Assembly (NCBI GenBank): GCA_947372235.1
Contig: CANBSW010000004.1
Location: forward strand, 1 to 54,961
DNA: 54,961 nucleotides
Source: Chitinophagaceae bacterium
Lineage (GTDB): Bacteria > Bacteroidota > Bacteroidia > Chitinophagales > Chitinophagaceae
Reading direction: 5' to 3'
In this document: one piece after another, positions 25,940 to 34,846 of the stretch
How the letters are laid out: the number at the start of each line of letters is the position of its first letter
How positions within the stretch are numbered: position 1 is the first letter of the stretch
The notes under the pieces: model-generated
Seen by the model: only the letters and a program-made list of their open reading frames with translations
Told to the model about the DNA's origin: nothing
Databases searched by the model: none
Made by a program: the position numbers and the translations under genes

Positions 25940-28285
25940 TTGCAGTGCATAGTTGTTCACTTTTACTCCATTAGATCGATTCTCAAACCATTGAAATCGA
26001 TCAGCCCAGCCATTATTGTATTGACGGGCAGGGTCTTTCACTTTATAGGCAAGATCAAATCTGATCAAAAAATAGGAAAAATCGATTCTCAATCCGGTTC
26101 CTACCCCCAGTGCCAGATCTTTTGTGAGATTTTTAAATGAGAACCTTGCTTCTGGATCAGCTGAATTTGTTCGCACATTCCATACATTTCCGATATCGGC
26201 AAAAAGCGCACTTGCAATTTTTACTCCTGCAATGGTTGTTAAAGGGAAACGATATTCCAGATTGGCTTCCAATTGCATGTCTCCAAATCTATCCCGATAG
26301 GTTGAGGTTGAAATGGTGTCACTTTGTATGGAACCTCCCAGACCCAGTTGCCTTAATCCCCATGCACGCATACTGTTTGGTCCACCCGCAGAAAACTGTT
26401 TAAAGAAGGGGAGTGTTTTACCAAGAATAGAATCTGTTCCATAATTATACCCTACTCCGGCATAGGCGCGCCAGGCCAATTCGGTTTTGCCCAGTACAAT
26501 TTTTTTATGGTATTCCGCTTCCAGTTTTACATAACGATAAATTTGATCTTTCAGGCTCGGTATGATCCCCAGCAGTGAACCTGATTCTTCTATACCCAAT
26601 CTCAGATAATGAATTTTGTTTGGGTTATTGGCACTGGTAAAATTTTTGATGAGTGTTAAACTCTGGCTTACCACTTTACCTTCATTAAAAGAAGTTTTTA
26701 GAAATGGGTTTACGATAATCAATGAATCCAGTTTTGCTAATTTATCAATCGCATAGATCTCTATATTCAATGGTTTGTAGAGCCATGTATTATTTCCTTT
26801 TTTCCATTCATACCCCCACCCAACATTGAGCGAACGTAGCTGGTAATATTCACGGCGGTCTACATAAGAGCCATTGATAGAAAACAAGGTTCTCTTATTA
26901 TCAAGTTTATTTAAGGCACGCCAATTTTTAAAGGGTTGTATCAGATTAGGAAATACATAAGTATGCCCAAGATTGATAAGAAATGTTTGAATGAGCTGGT
27001 CCTGCTGGCTGGTAAGCACATTTAGTTCAATACCCGCTCTAAAAGTGGCAAGCGACTGAATTGCATTTTTCCATACATTTTTATTATTGTAAGCAAGATT
27101 GGTTGAAATTCCCAACAGGTTTCCAAAACCAAAATCTGCGGTATTCTTACTCAATTCCTGATCTGTAGTAAAATTTTGTTTAACAGCAGGAACAAGGAAA
27201 AAATAAATATCGAGACTGTCTTTATCCCTCGCCCTTGCTTTGGCATCTACCTGTTGCCAGGCACCTATTTGTCCAAGGCTGTTGATCGATTTAAAATAAT
27301 CACTCTCATTATACAAATCCCCGTTTCTAAGAAAAGTATGGTCTCTTAAAGGCCGGTAATTAAAAAGCCCTTTTTTGTATCGTAAGGTTGCACTTTTACG
27401 TACCAGTTCCTGAAATCCTTTTTGATCGGGTAAACTGTCTAAAATATCTGTGATCTTTGTTTCGGGATAGTAGTAGGTTTTGCCAATATGGAATTGTAGT
27501 AACCGGGAAGGATTGACGGGCCTGCTAAAAACACGTATATCCCAACTCGGATTTTCTCTCCGTAGTTTGGCGGCATCTGCAATAATCTGGGCTTGTTTTA
27601 TCGGATCGAGGGTAAGTTCCAGCAAGCGTTTATCCACTGAATCGACTTCTGCTAAAATATCTTCCCGGGTAAAATTGTAAAATCCATTCTGCCTATAAAT
27701 GGTTACCAGCCTGTCTAACTCAGAACTGATCAGTTGTTTGGTATATGGAATGCCTTTTTTTAGGAGTGAGTTGGCTTCTGCCGCTTTGGTCAGTTTTTGC
27801 AAGGTAGAGTCTTGCATGTCAAAAGAAACTGAATCCACCGTAATATTCTTGCCAACCTGAATATTCATGACAATATTGGCGCGTAATTGATCCAGAACTG
27901 TATCAATCCTTACTGAGTCTGTAAATATAGCATAATAATACCCCTGTGAATTTAAATAAGCATTCATGAAACTGATGGAGCGGTTAATATTTGCAGAATC
28001 AAATACGGCCGGGTTCCTGATTTTATAAATAACTCCGAACTGCTGAACTTTTCTAACTTTCAAACTGTCATCCCAATAATTATTCAACTCAGTTGTTAAG
28101 CGAATTTTCTCATCTTTGGAAATATTGCCGGTCAAGGTAATTTTATTATCGAAGATAAAAGGACGGTTAATGGGGTTGTTTCTTACAAATGTTCTTTTGC
28201 TTACAGAGCAGGAACTGATCATCACCCCAGCAAGTAAAAGAATGAAGCAGAAACGCAAATTCAGTTTTTGAAAAATCAAATGCAT
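25916..28285 (-). CDS. tamL: BamA/TamA-type outer-membrane lipoprotein TamL
   Basis: A 789-residue protein with a lipoprotein signal (LLLAGVMISSCSVSKRTF, Cys at ~27), which is the mark of TamL rather than BamA. POTRA-like repeats fill residues ~40-350, and a C-terminal Omp85 barrel ends in ALQLGIGLPF. The barrel carries the GGPNSMRAWGLRQLG motif near residue 635, matching the conserved (V/I)RG(Y/F)-type lid loop region. It works with TamB in inserting outer-membrane proteins or moving phospholipids. Its start codon is only five bases from the divergent rRNA methyltransferase start. Confidence 0.9.
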   Translation of the reverse strand: MHLIFQKLNLRFCFILLLAGVMISSCSVSKRTFVRNNPINRPFIFDNKITLTGNISKDEKIRLTTELNNYWDDSLKVRKVQQFGVIYKIRNPAVFDSANINRSISFMNAYLNSQGYYYAIFTDSVRIDTVLDQLRANIVMNIQVGKNITVDSVSFDMQDSTLQKLTKAAEANSLLKKGIPYTKQLISSELDRLVTIYRQNGFYNFTREDILAEVDSVDKRLLELTLDPIKQAQIIADAAKLRRENPSWDIRVFSRPVNPSRLLQFHIGKTYYYPETKITDILDSLPDQKGFQELVRKSATLRYKKGLFNYRPLRDHTFLRNGDLYNESDYFKSINSLGQIGAWQQVDAKARARDKDSLDIYFFLVPAVKQNFTTDQELSKNTADFGFGNLLGISTNLAYNNKNVWKNAIQSLATFRAGIELNVLTSQQDQLIQTFLINLGHTYVFPNLIQPFKNWRALNKLDNKRTLFSINGSYVDRREYYQLRSLNVGWGYEWKKGNNTWLYKPLNIEIYAIDKLAKLDSLIIVNPFLKTSFNEGKVVSQSLTLIKNFTSANNPNKIHYLRLGIEESGSLLGIIPSLKDQIYRYVKLEAEYHKKIVLGKTELAWRAYAGVGYNYGTDSILGKTLPFFKQFSAGGPNSMRAWGLRQLGLGGSIQSDTISTSTYRDRFGDMQLEANLEYRFPLTTIAGVKIASALFADIGNVWNVRTNSADPEARFSFKNLTKDLALGVGTGLRIDFSYFLIRFDLAYKVKDPARQYNNGWADRFQWFENRSNGVKVNNYALQLGIGLPF

Positions 28286-28290
28286 AGAGA

Positions 28291-29013
28291 ATGTTAAGCA
28301 GGAATGAGATCAAATATATTCAAAGTTTATGCCAGAAAAAACAAAGACTGGCCGAAGGACTGTTTATTGCAGAAGGAATCAAACTGGTTGATGAGGTTTT
28401 ACAAAGTTCATACAAGATAAAAAAGATCTATGCTTTGACGGAATGGGCTGGCGGTTATAAGGGGGCAATTCCTTTGGAAATTGTTACTGAGATTGAATTA
28501 GAGCGCATCAGCAGCCTGCAAACCCCCAATCAGGTTTTAGCAATTATTGAACAGGAAATACCCAAAAAAGCACCTGAATGTAACAATGCATTTACCCTCG
28601 TACTGGATGGTATACAGGATCCCGGGAATCTGGGTACCATCATACGAATTGCTGATTGGTTTGGTATAACACAGATAATTGCCAGTGAGGATACGGCAGA
28701 ATTATACAATCCCAAAGTGATACAAAGTACGATGGGAAGTTTTTCAAGGGTACAGTTATGGTACGGATCTTTACCGGAAGTATTGACCAACGCGAAAGTT
28801 CCTGTATATGGTGCTTTGCTGAATGGAAACAATATGCATAATGAGCCAGCTGTTTCAGAAGCTTTGCTGGTGATTGGTAATGAATCAAAAGGGATCAGTA
28901 AAGAATTGTTGCCTTTCATTTCTCATCCAGTGATGATTCCGAGAATAGGAGGAGCGGAGTCTTTAAATGCGGCAGTGGCAGCGGGGATAATTGTGTCGCA
29001 TCTCAAGAAATGA
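28291..29013 (+). CDS. TrmH/SpoU-family RNA methyltransferase
   Basis: A 240-residue SPOUT methyltransferase with an N-terminal substrate-binding domain (residues 1-95). The knotted catalytic domain contains LDGIQDPGNLGTIIRIADWFG (motif 1), LLVIGNESKGIS (motif 2) and IPRIGGAESLNAAVAAGII (motif 3). The family 2'-O-methylates ribose in rRNA or tRNA. The exact site is unknown. It is divergent from tamL and followed by a fold-back word. Confidence 0.93.
   Translation: MLSRNEIKYIQSLCQKKQRLAEGLFIAEGIKLVDEVLQSSYKIKKIYALTEWAGGYKGAIPLEIVTEIELERISSLQTPNQVLAIIEQEIPKKAPECNNAFTLVLDGIQDPGNLGTIIRIADWFGITQIIASEDTAELYNPKVIQSTMGSFSRVQLWYGSLPEVLTNAKVPVYGALLNGNNMHNEPAVSEALLVIGNESKGISKELLPFISHPVMIPRIGGAESLNAAVAAGIIVSHLKK
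28311..28345 (-). promoter_or_regulatory. Promoter for tamL inside the divergent gene
   Basis: On the minus strand, TTTG at 28345-28342, a 23-base spacer and TATATTTG at 28318-28311 give a full promoter. Because the two start codons are five bases apart, this promoter lies within the first codons of the methyltransferase gene. Confidence 0.55.
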
Positions 29014-29032
29014 TGAATTGCGTCATTGCTTC

Positions 29033-29058
29033 GTTCCTTGCTCATCTGTTCAATATTC
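29033..29058. repeat. Single arm of the GAACAAGGAACAGATGAAT family
   Basis: The minus-strand reading is GAATATTGAACAGATGAGC followed by AAGGAAC, one half of the family seen at 24900-25203. It lies 20 bases after the methyltransferase stop codon and also next to the permease stop codon. Confidence 0.75.
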
Positions 29059-29063
29059 CCTTC

Positions 29064-30296
29064 TTACCTAAACTGTATCGCCTTCACCGGATTGATCTTT
29101 CTGATCAGTAGTGTAGGTATTAATAAAGACAAATAACAAACCACTGCAGTAGAAATACAAACGGCAATCACCTGCCACCAGATAATATGAACCGGTGCCG
29201 TGGATACATAGTAAGAAGCTTCATCCAGTTTGATAAAGCCTGTGTATTGTTGCAAAAAGCAAATGCCAATTCCGGAAATAAAACCAATGCCAATACCCGC
29301 TAAAGTGATCACTGTTGCCTGGTATAGAAAGATCTGCTGTATCATTCCATCAGGTGTTCCAATGGCTTTTAGTATGCCAACCATCCGGGTTCTTTCCAAT
29401 ATTAAGATTAAGAGACAGGTGATGAGATTGATGATCGCTACTACCGCCATCACAATAAAGATCACATTCCTGTTTACGTCCTGGATATTTAACCAGTCGA
29501 AGATGTTGGGATAAACTTCCCGTATACTTCGGCTCATCCATTCTGCCGGTAATTCATCAGTTAAATGATTGCTTACAGAATCGATATTTTTATAATCCTT
29601 CAGAAAAATTTCATACCCACCTGTTTGATTTGTTCCCCAGTTATTTACTCTGCGTATTAACCGCAGGTCAGATAACACAAACAATTTATCATATTCTTCT
29701 ATGCCGGTCTTATAAATACCGGCAACGCTGAGTTTGCGGTATGTTTTGCTTCCATCTTCGATAGAAATAAAATATACGGTAATGGTATCATTCAGTTTGA
29801 TCCGTAACGTTGTGGCCATCGGTTTGGAAATAATGATCTCTTTGCTGTACAAGGAATCAGCGAAACTGATCCAACGACCCTCCTGCAAAAAAGGTTTTAG
29901 TTTGGAACTGTCGTACCCATTTTCTATCCCTTTAATTAATACACCTTCTATCTCTTTGTTCTTTTCAAGCACTGCCGATTTGGTTGCAAAACTCTGCACC
30001 TGTTGCACACCCGGCTCTTTGCGTAGACGCAATTCAATCGTGTCATTTTTTTCTATGGGAGTTTCTTCTGCTACCAATGATTTATTGGGTTCGTATTTCT
30101 GAACACGAACATGCCCCCAAAAACTAAAAACCTTTTCTGAAACCGTTTGCTGAAAGCCGTTTACAAATGCCAGTGTAATGATCATGGCCATTACACTTAA
30201 TGCCGTGGCAGCTACAGACAACCGGATGATGAATCTGGAGAATGATTTTTGCCTGTTAAAGGCAATACGTTTGGCAATATAAAAGGCCAGATTCAA
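29064..30296 (-). CDS. LolC/LolE-like ABC transporter permease (FtsX family)
   Basis: A ~410-residue permease. There is one membrane segment near residue 35, a large periplasmic MacB-type core domain (~residues 50-260) and three C-terminal membrane segments with the ERTRMVGILKAIGTPDGMIQQIF coupling region. It is the LolCE-type subunit moving lipoproteins to the outer membrane, or a related exporter. No ATPase gene is adjacent. No ATG exists near the start. The TTG at 30318-30320 lies inside a perfect promoter box, so I prefer the TTG at 30294-30296, which gives the family start NLAFYIAKRIAF. Confidence 0.85.
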   Translation of the reverse strand: MNLAFYIAKRIAFNRQKSFSRFIIRLSVAATALSVMAMIITLAFVNGFQQTVSEKVFSFWGHVRVQKYEPNKSLVAEETPIEKNDTIELRLRKEPGVQQVQSFATKSAVLEKNKEIEGVLIKGIENGYDSSKLKPFLQEGRWISFADSLYSKEIIISKPMATTLRIKLNDTITVYFISIEDGSKTYRKLSVAGIYKTGIEEYDKLFVLSDLRLIRRVNNWGTNQTGGYEIFLKDYKNIDSVSNHLTDELPAEWMSRSIREVYPNIFDWLNIQDVNRNVIFIVMAVVAIINLITCLLILILERTRMVGILKAIGTPDGMIQQIFLYQATVITLAGIGIGFISGIGICFLQQYTGFIKLDEASYYVSTAPVHIIWWQVIAVCISTAVVCYLSLLIPTLLIRKINPVKAIQFR

Positions 30297-30317
30297 ACGG
30301 CACGATTTTGGTTCAAT

Positions 30318-30325
30318 CAAAACTA
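30318..30325 (-). promoter_or_regulatory. Promoter -7 box for the LolC/E-like permease
   Basis: The minus strand reads TAGTTTTG, a perfect TAnnTTTG match, which leaves a leader of about 17 bases before TTG 30296. Confidence 0.5.
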
Positions 30326-30353
30326 CATTGTGACAGCCAATGCAGCAAAAGCA

Positions 30354-30383
30354 TTTGTCATAGCACGGAATGTTGTAAGTTTA
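30354..30383 (+). promoter_or_regulatory. Promoter for the T9SS plug gene
   Basis: TTTG at 30354-30357, an 18-base spacer and TAAGTTTA at 30376-30383 (one mismatch in the last base) precede the ATG at 30400 by 16 bases. Confidence 0.55.
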
Positions 30384-30399
30384 AATCAGATTTAGAGCC

Positions 30400-31680
30400 A
30401 TGCGTATACCCTTATTTTTTCTGATTGTGTTAACTTTTGTACAAACCGTTTCTGCACAAAGGCTGCCGGATCATATCTATAATCCGGATATCCGGACCCC
30501 CAAACTCTTTCAGCAGAATAACCAGCAAAGCCTTCCACTAATCTCGCTTAACTCAAGTGATCAGCTGGAACTACATTTTGATGATCTCTGCGGTTATGCA
30601 AAAAATTATTATTACACATTTGTTCTTTGCAATGCAGACTGGACACCGGCCAATGATGTAAATGTGTTTGATTATATTAAAGGATTTACACTGAACCGGT
30701 TAAGCCAGTATCGTATGTCTACCATTGCCGGAACTAAGTATGTACATTACCAGGCACTGCTGCCCGAAAGAAATTGCATCCCCGCAAAAAGCGGAAATTA
30801 CCTGCTTAAAGTTTTTCTGGATTCTGATACTTCCAAACTGGCTTTTACCAAACGTATGTTAGTGGTAGATAGCAAAGCAGCTGTGGGAGGCGTGGTGCAA
30901 CAGCCTTATGATAATGAGATCTTGCGCACCCATCAAAAAGTGCAGGTAGTGGTAAATACACAACAGTTGAATGTGCTTAGCCCACAACAAACCAAACTGG
31001 TGATCATGCAGAATAACCGTTGGGAAGATGCGGTTAAAAATATTCAGCCAACATTTATCCGCGGTACATCTATGGAATACAATGCGGAACAGGATTGCAT
31101 TTTTCAGGCAGGGAAAGAATATCGCTGGGCTGATTTGATGAGTTTCCGGTTTTTAACAGACAGGATGGATAGGGTAGATAAGATGACTCAACCCAATGAT
31201 GTGTATGTAAAAACAGATGTTGAAAGAAATAATCTCCGCTACATTTTTTTCAGAGACAGAAATGGTTGGGATGAGATAGCTACATCAGAATCTGTAAACC
31301 CCTGGTGGCAATCGGATTATGCAAATGTGCATTTCACTTTTGCTCCTGCCAATAACCAGCCCTTTGCCGGCAAATCTGTTTACCTGTTGGGAGAAGTAAC
31401 CGGCAACCAGATAGGGGATACCTCCAGAATGGAATATGATGCCGCGAGAGGAGTTTATACCAAAACACTATTACTAAAACAAGGATATTACAGTTATACT
31501 TACGCCACCAAAGACAATAAGAATCCCAATGCCAAAACCGATGTATCCTTAACAGATGGTAATTATTGGGAAACTGAAAATGAATACACCATATTATTCT
31601 ATTACCGCTCTTTCAGCAGCCGGCATGATGAATTGGTGGGGATTACAACGATCAATTCGAGAAGGGCAGCGGGGTTTTGA
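30400..31680 (+). CDS. Type IX secretion system plug protein (DUF5103 family)
   Basis: A 426-residue secreted protein with a signal peptide (LFFLIVLTFVQTVSAQR). PDIRTPKLFQQNNQQSLPL, LHFDDLCGYAKNYYYTFVLCNADW and YVHYQALLPERNC are the hallmarks of the DUF5103 fold. It is known as the plug that closes the SprA translocon of the type IX secretion system on the periplasmic side. No other T9SS gene is in the window. The name rests on recalled family features. Confidence 0.85.
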   Translation: MRIPLFFLIVLTFVQTVSAQRLPDHIYNPDIRTPKLFQQNNQQSLPLISLNSSDQLELHFDDLCGYAKNYYYTFVLCNADWTPANDVNVFDYIKGFTLNRLSQYRMSTIAGTKYVHYQALLPERNCIPAKSGNYLLKVFLDSDTSKLAFTKRMLVVDSKAAVGGVVQQPYDNEILRTHQKVQVVVNTQQLNVLSPQQTKLVIMQNNRWEDAVKNIQPTFIRGTSMEYNAEQDCIFQAGKEYRWADLMSFRFLTDRMDRVDKMTQPNDVYVKTDVERNNLRYIFFRDRNGWDEIATSESVNPWWQSDYANVHFTFAPANNQPFAGKSVYLLGEVTGNQIGDTSRMEYDAARGVYTKTLLLKQGYYSYTYATKDNKNPNAKTDVSLTDGNYWETENEYTILFYYRSFSSRHDELVGITTINSRRAAGF

Positions 31681-31689
31681 ACCTGAGGC

Positions 31690-31815
31690 GTGAGACGTCA
31701 GTCGTGAGTGATTTGTTGTGAATGGTGAATTGTCAATGGTGAATGATATCGTTTACTCAATACTACAATTCTCCATTCACTACTCATTACTCATTACTCA
31801 CGACTTACGTCTCAC
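31690..31815. repeat. Fold-back array after the T9SS plug gene
   Basis: GTGAGACGTCAGTCGTGAGT at 31690-31709 pairs with 31796-31815 with one mismatch. Between the arms are iterated words of the type GAATGGTGAAT and CATTACTCATTACT. It starts ten bases after the stop codon. Words ACTCACGACT and ACG recur at 44482-44510. Confidence 0.88.
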
Positions 31816-31837
31816 GGCCGAAGCCTCTCAAAAAAAA

Positions 31838-31869
31838 TTGCCAAATTAACCTACCAACCCTTACTTTTG
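31838..31869 (+). promoter_or_regulatory. ffs: Promoter for the SRP RNA
   Basis: TTG at 31838-31840, a 21-base spacer and TACTTTTG at 31862-31869 match the Bacteroidota promoter. The RNA's closing stem begins at 31874, so the transcript starts about five bases after the box. This calibrates the other boxes in the window. Confidence 0.75.
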
Positions 31870-31873
31870 CCGC

Positions 31874-31970
31874 GGCAGGTCTTACACGACCAGCTCCTGC
31901 TGAACCTCCCCAGGGTAGGAATACAGCAAGGATAGGCGGTTGTAGCGGTGCGATGTGAGTAGCCTGCCAC
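31874..31970 (+). ncRNA. ffs: Signal recognition particle RNA, small bacterial type (4.5S)
   Basis: The domain IV core is CAGG-GTA-GGAA-TAC-AGCA-AGG at 31911-31931, with the GGAA tetraloop and the asymmetric AGCA internal loop that bind Ffh. It is preceded by the typical TGAACCTCCCCAGG stretch. The ends GGCAGG (31874-31879) and CCTGCC (31963-31968) form the terminal stem. A run of nine T residues from 31971 forms the terminator. Length ~97 nt agrees with other bacterial SRP RNAs. Together with the Ffh protein it targets membrane proteins to the Sec machinery. Confidence 0.9.
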
Positions 31971-32028
31971 TTTTTTTTTCCTTCAGCCCCCTGAAAGAAG
32001 AGCTGAAAACAAGACCAAGAAATAGGGT

Positions 32029-32679
32029 ATGAAATTTTTTATCGACACGGGCAATCTCGCCCAAATCAAAGAAGCCAACGATTTAGGAATTCTGGATGGT
32101 GTTACCACCAATCCCTCTTTAATGGCCAAAGAAGGTATTAAAGGAGAAGAAGCCATTGCAGCACATTACAAAGCGATCTGTGAATTGGTGGATGGCGATA
32201 TCAGTGCAGAAGTTTTATCTACCGATTTCGACTCTATGGTTGCCGAAGGAAAAAAACTCGCTGCCATACATCCGAATATCGTAGTAAAAATACCCATGAT
32301 CAAAGATGGTGTGAAAGCGATCAAGTGGTTTACAGATAATGGAATCAGAACGAATTGTACTTTGATATTTTCTGCAGGACAAGCTATTCTGGCTGCAAAA
32401 GCCGGTGCATCATACGTATCGCCATTTATTGGCCGAATTGATGACAGCGGTTGGGATGGTATGGAACTGATTGGTCAGCTGAGACATATTTTTGATGTAC
32501 AGAATTACAAAACAGAGATCCTTGCTGCATCAATACGTAATGCTTTACACATCATCAAAGCAGCAGAATTAGGTGCTGATGTTTGTACCTGCCCTTTGCC
32601 TTCTATTTTAGGATTGTTGAAGCATCCTTTAACCGATATTGGGTTAGCGCAGTTTCTGGAAGACGCTAAGAAAATGTAA
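32029..32679 (+). CDS. fsa: Fructose-6-phosphate aldolase (transaldolase-like)
   Basis: A 216-residue protein, the size of the short FSA/TalC-type transaldolases. MKFFIDTGNLAQIKEA and the GVTTNPSLMAKEG motif are diagnostic, and the Schiff-base Lys lies in NIVVKIPMIKDG. GASYVSPFIGRIDD follows. It cleaves fructose 6-phosphate or performs transaldol transfer in the pentose phosphate pathway. It lies 50 bases after the SRP RNA terminator. I see no promoter box of its own, so some readthrough from ffs is possible. Confidence 0.92.
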   Translation: MKFFIDTGNLAQIKEANDLGILDGVTTNPSLMAKEGIKGEEAIAAHYKAICELVDGDISAEVLSTDFDSMVAEGKKLAAIHPNIVVKIPMIKDGVKAIKWFTDNGIRTNCTLIFSAGQAILAAKAGASYVSPFIGRIDDSGWDGMELIGQLRHIFDVQNYKTEILAASIRNALHIIKAAELGADVCTCPLPSILGLLKHPLTDIGLAQFLEDAKKM

Positions 32680-32680
32680 T

Positions 32681-32737
32681 AAGTTGTAAGTAATAAGTTA
32701 TAAGTAATGCCCTGCAATTTGCGGGGCATTTTTTTTT
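32681..32737 (+). terminator. Iterated AAGT-words and intrinsic terminator after fsa
   Basis: AAGTTGTAAGTAATAAGTTA at 32681-32700 is a decayed form of the word at 17847. It runs into AATGCCC...GGGCATT (32706-32729) with an inner GCA-ATT-TGC pairing and then a T run to 32737. Confidence 0.85.
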
Positions 32738-32909
32738 GAAACATGTCGTTACCTGGATTAGGTAAAAGTTCACAGGGTATTTATTCTAATGCCCTATTTC
32801 TTAGACTATGTAACTATGTGGTTCAAAAAAATCACAAATAAGAAGAAGTGTGTTTTCAACACAGAGGTAAGATGTCAGAAAGTTGCATAGAGGAGATTTT
32901 AGAGAAATA

Positions 32910-33578
32910 CTATACAACTCTTTTCAGGGCTTCTCTTTTACTAAGTGGGGAGAGGATATGTTGTTTTACAAATTCTTTCACCCATTCTGGATCTGTTTTG
33001 AAATATTCCCGTAAGGCCCAGCCAATGGCTTTGCGGATAAAAAAATCTTTGGAACCGGCGCAATGCAGAATATATTTTGAAAGCAGTTCGGTATTGGTTT
33101 CTTTTTTGTAAGATTTTTGAAACATTATACTGCTTCTTTGTAACCAAATATTTTCTGATGTATTCCATTTTGAAGTTACAGGAATGATTTGTTCAGGAAA
33201 TAATTTGAAATAAGACCCTAACCATTCACTGGCAATATGATCTACACTATCCCACCAGCTTTTATTGATCAGACAATGTTCCATCATTTTTACAGACGAT
33301 TTTTTCCATAACTTTTTATGGTAACCAAATAATTCAACTCCAAAATATTGGAACTCCCTTTGTGGCAATTGAAAACATTCTTTCACAATCATTTCCAGTT
33401 CTTCCAAATCTTTTAAAGGGTATTGACGAAAACATTCTTTACTTAGTTTTCTTCTTTCCGGGGTTTTCAGTCCATAAAAATCAAACTGGTTAAGCATATA
33501 CCCTTTCATCCACTTTGCTTTTTCAGCATCGGCTTCCTGTTTAAATTTCTTTGCTATAGGAATGAGGTAGGAATGCAT
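32910..33578 (-). CDS. DNA alkylation repair protein (AlkD-like)
   Basis: A 222-residue all-helical protein of the AlkD/HEAT-repeat family. YGLKTPERRKLSKECF, WWDSVDHIASEWLG and FFIRKAIGWALREYFKTDPEWVKEFV are family motifs. The last two carry the Trp and Asp residues of the lesion-binding groove. The family removes alkylated bases such as 3-methyladenine from DNA. The 33579-33600 gap to the oxidoreductase is short, so the two may share a transcript. The spacer 32738-32909 holds no gene. Confidence 0.9.
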   Translation of the reverse strand: MHSYLIPIAKKFKQEADAEKAKWMKGYMLNQFDFYGLKTPERRKLSKECFRQYPLKDLEELEMIVKECFQLPQREFQYFGVELFGYHKKLWKKSSVKMMEHCLINKSWWDSVDHIASEWLGSYFKLFPEQIIPVTSKWNTSENIWLQRSSIMFQKSYKKETNTELLSKYILHCAGSKDFFIRKAIGWALREYFKTDPEWVKEFVKQHILSPLSKREALKRVV

Positions 33579-33600
33579 ATTGTTGAAAAAGCTGATAAAA

Positions 33601-34644
33601 TTATAGATCGGTCACCTTTTTTTCTGCACTGCTTTTAAAACAGGCTTCAATAATCTGCATCACATGAATACCATCTTCTGCGCTTACGTGCACCGGTTGA
33701 TGATTTCTGATTGATTGAAAAATGCCATCATAATAATCATAATAATTTCCCTGAAGTGTTGGGATTTTTTCTCTGATCACCCTTCCATTTTTTTCTGTAT
33801 GTAATAGCCCCTGTTCAGATTCGGGTTCTGTTCCCCAGTCTGTTAGATTTGGTTTTTCATTTGCCAATAACTTTACTTCCTGCACATCGCCACGACTTTT
33901 CAGAAAAGAACCTTTTCTTCCATGAACAACATAAGATGGAAAAGCCTCCCTTACCTGATAACCCGCTTTCAATCGTACACGCATGGCGGGATAATACAGT
34001 AGGATCTCAAAATAATCATCCACTTTCGAACCCGGCCTGGTGATACGGATATCTGCAAAAACTGATTGTGGCATGCCATATAAATGCAAAGCCTGATCAA
34101 TCAGGTGCGGACTCAGGTCATTCAATATCCCTGCACCCGGAGCCGGGGTTTCTTTGTGTGCTTTTGGGCTCAGTTCATCCTTAAACCTGTCAAAATGTAT
34201 TTCTGTTTCCATGATCACTCCAAGGAGTTCTTCGTGAATCACTTTCTTTACAGTTTTAAAATCACTGTCCCAACGCCTGTTTTGAAAAACAGAGAGCATC
34301 ATTTTTTTTTCTTCTGCCAGTTTTTTTAAAATAAAAGCTTCTTCAACCGTAGTAGTAAATGCTTTTTCAACAATCGCATGTTTACCGGCTTCCAGTACTT
34401 TTTTAGCAAAATCAAAATGAGTAGCCGTAGGTGTATTTACAACAACCAGTTCAATAGAATCATCAGCCAGGATTTCGTCTATTGAACGATAGATCCTGAT
34501 ATTGGGATAAAGTGCTAATGATTCTGACTTGGTTCTTTCCCAAACACCGCAAAGTTCAAAACCAGGATGCAGGTGTATAAAAGGAGCATGAAAAACCCTT
34601 CCCGACATACCAAAAGATAGGATTGCTGTTTTAATGGGGGCCAT
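33601..34644 (-). CDS. Gfo/Idh/MocA-family oxidoreductase
   Basis: A 347-residue protein. The N-terminal Rossmann fold binds NAD(P): the usual GxGxxG is changed to ILSFGMSGRVFHAPF. VVVNTPTATHFDFAKKVLEAGKHAIVEKAF contains the EK motif with the catalytic Lys. The substrate domain includes GAGILNDLSPHLIDQALHLYG, with the family His. It probably oxidises or reduces a sugar or inositol-like substrate. The identity of the substrate is not visible. Confidence 0.9.
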   Translation of the reverse strand: MAPIKTAILSFGMSGRVFHAPFIHLHPGFELCGVWERTKSESLALYPNIRIYRSIDEILADDSIELVVVNTPTATHFDFAKKVLEAGKHAIVEKAFTTTVEEAFILKKLAEEKKMMLSVFQNRRWDSDFKTVKKVIHEELLGVIMETEIHFDRFKDELSPKAHKETPAPGAGILNDLSPHLIDQALHLYGMPQSVFADIRITRPGSKVDDYFEILLYYPAMRVRLKAGYQVREAFPSYVVHGRKGSFLKSRGDVQEVKLLANEKPNLTDWGTEPESEQGLLHTEKNGRVIREKIPTLQGNYYDYYDGIFQSIRNHQPVHVSAEDGIHVMQIIEACFKSSAEKKVTDL

Positions 34645-34656
34645 AATGATTTGCGG

Positions 34657-34682
34657 ATTAACGGATTATGAATTAACGGATT
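34657..34682 (+). repeat. Short direct repeat upstream of the oxidoreductase
   Basis: ATTAACGGATT occurs at 34657-34667 and at 34672-34682, with a 15-base period, within the 5' spacer of the oxidoreductase gene. It is probably one of the iterated-word arrays. Confidence 0.7.
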
Positions 34683-34846
34683 CGAGAATTGGATAAAATT
34701 AGAAAACCTCTTTCATATAGCAGCAGTTTTGCGTATGATTTATGAATTGTACACAATGAATGGAATAGTGGGATCAACTATTGCAAATACCAATACCAGT
34801 GACTATTTTGTTGAGTCATATTTATTTACCCTCAAAAACGATTGCT

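Noticed and set aside
31743..32064. Open frames over the SRP RNA region (+ at 31743-31958, - at 31882-32064)
   Set aside because: They run through a fold-back array and a well-supported RNA gene. Their translations are low in complexity and carry no motif.
32848..33111. Frame on the + strand over the AlkD-like gene
   Set aside because: It is a shadow of the AlkD-like coding sequence, and its protein has no recognisable motif.
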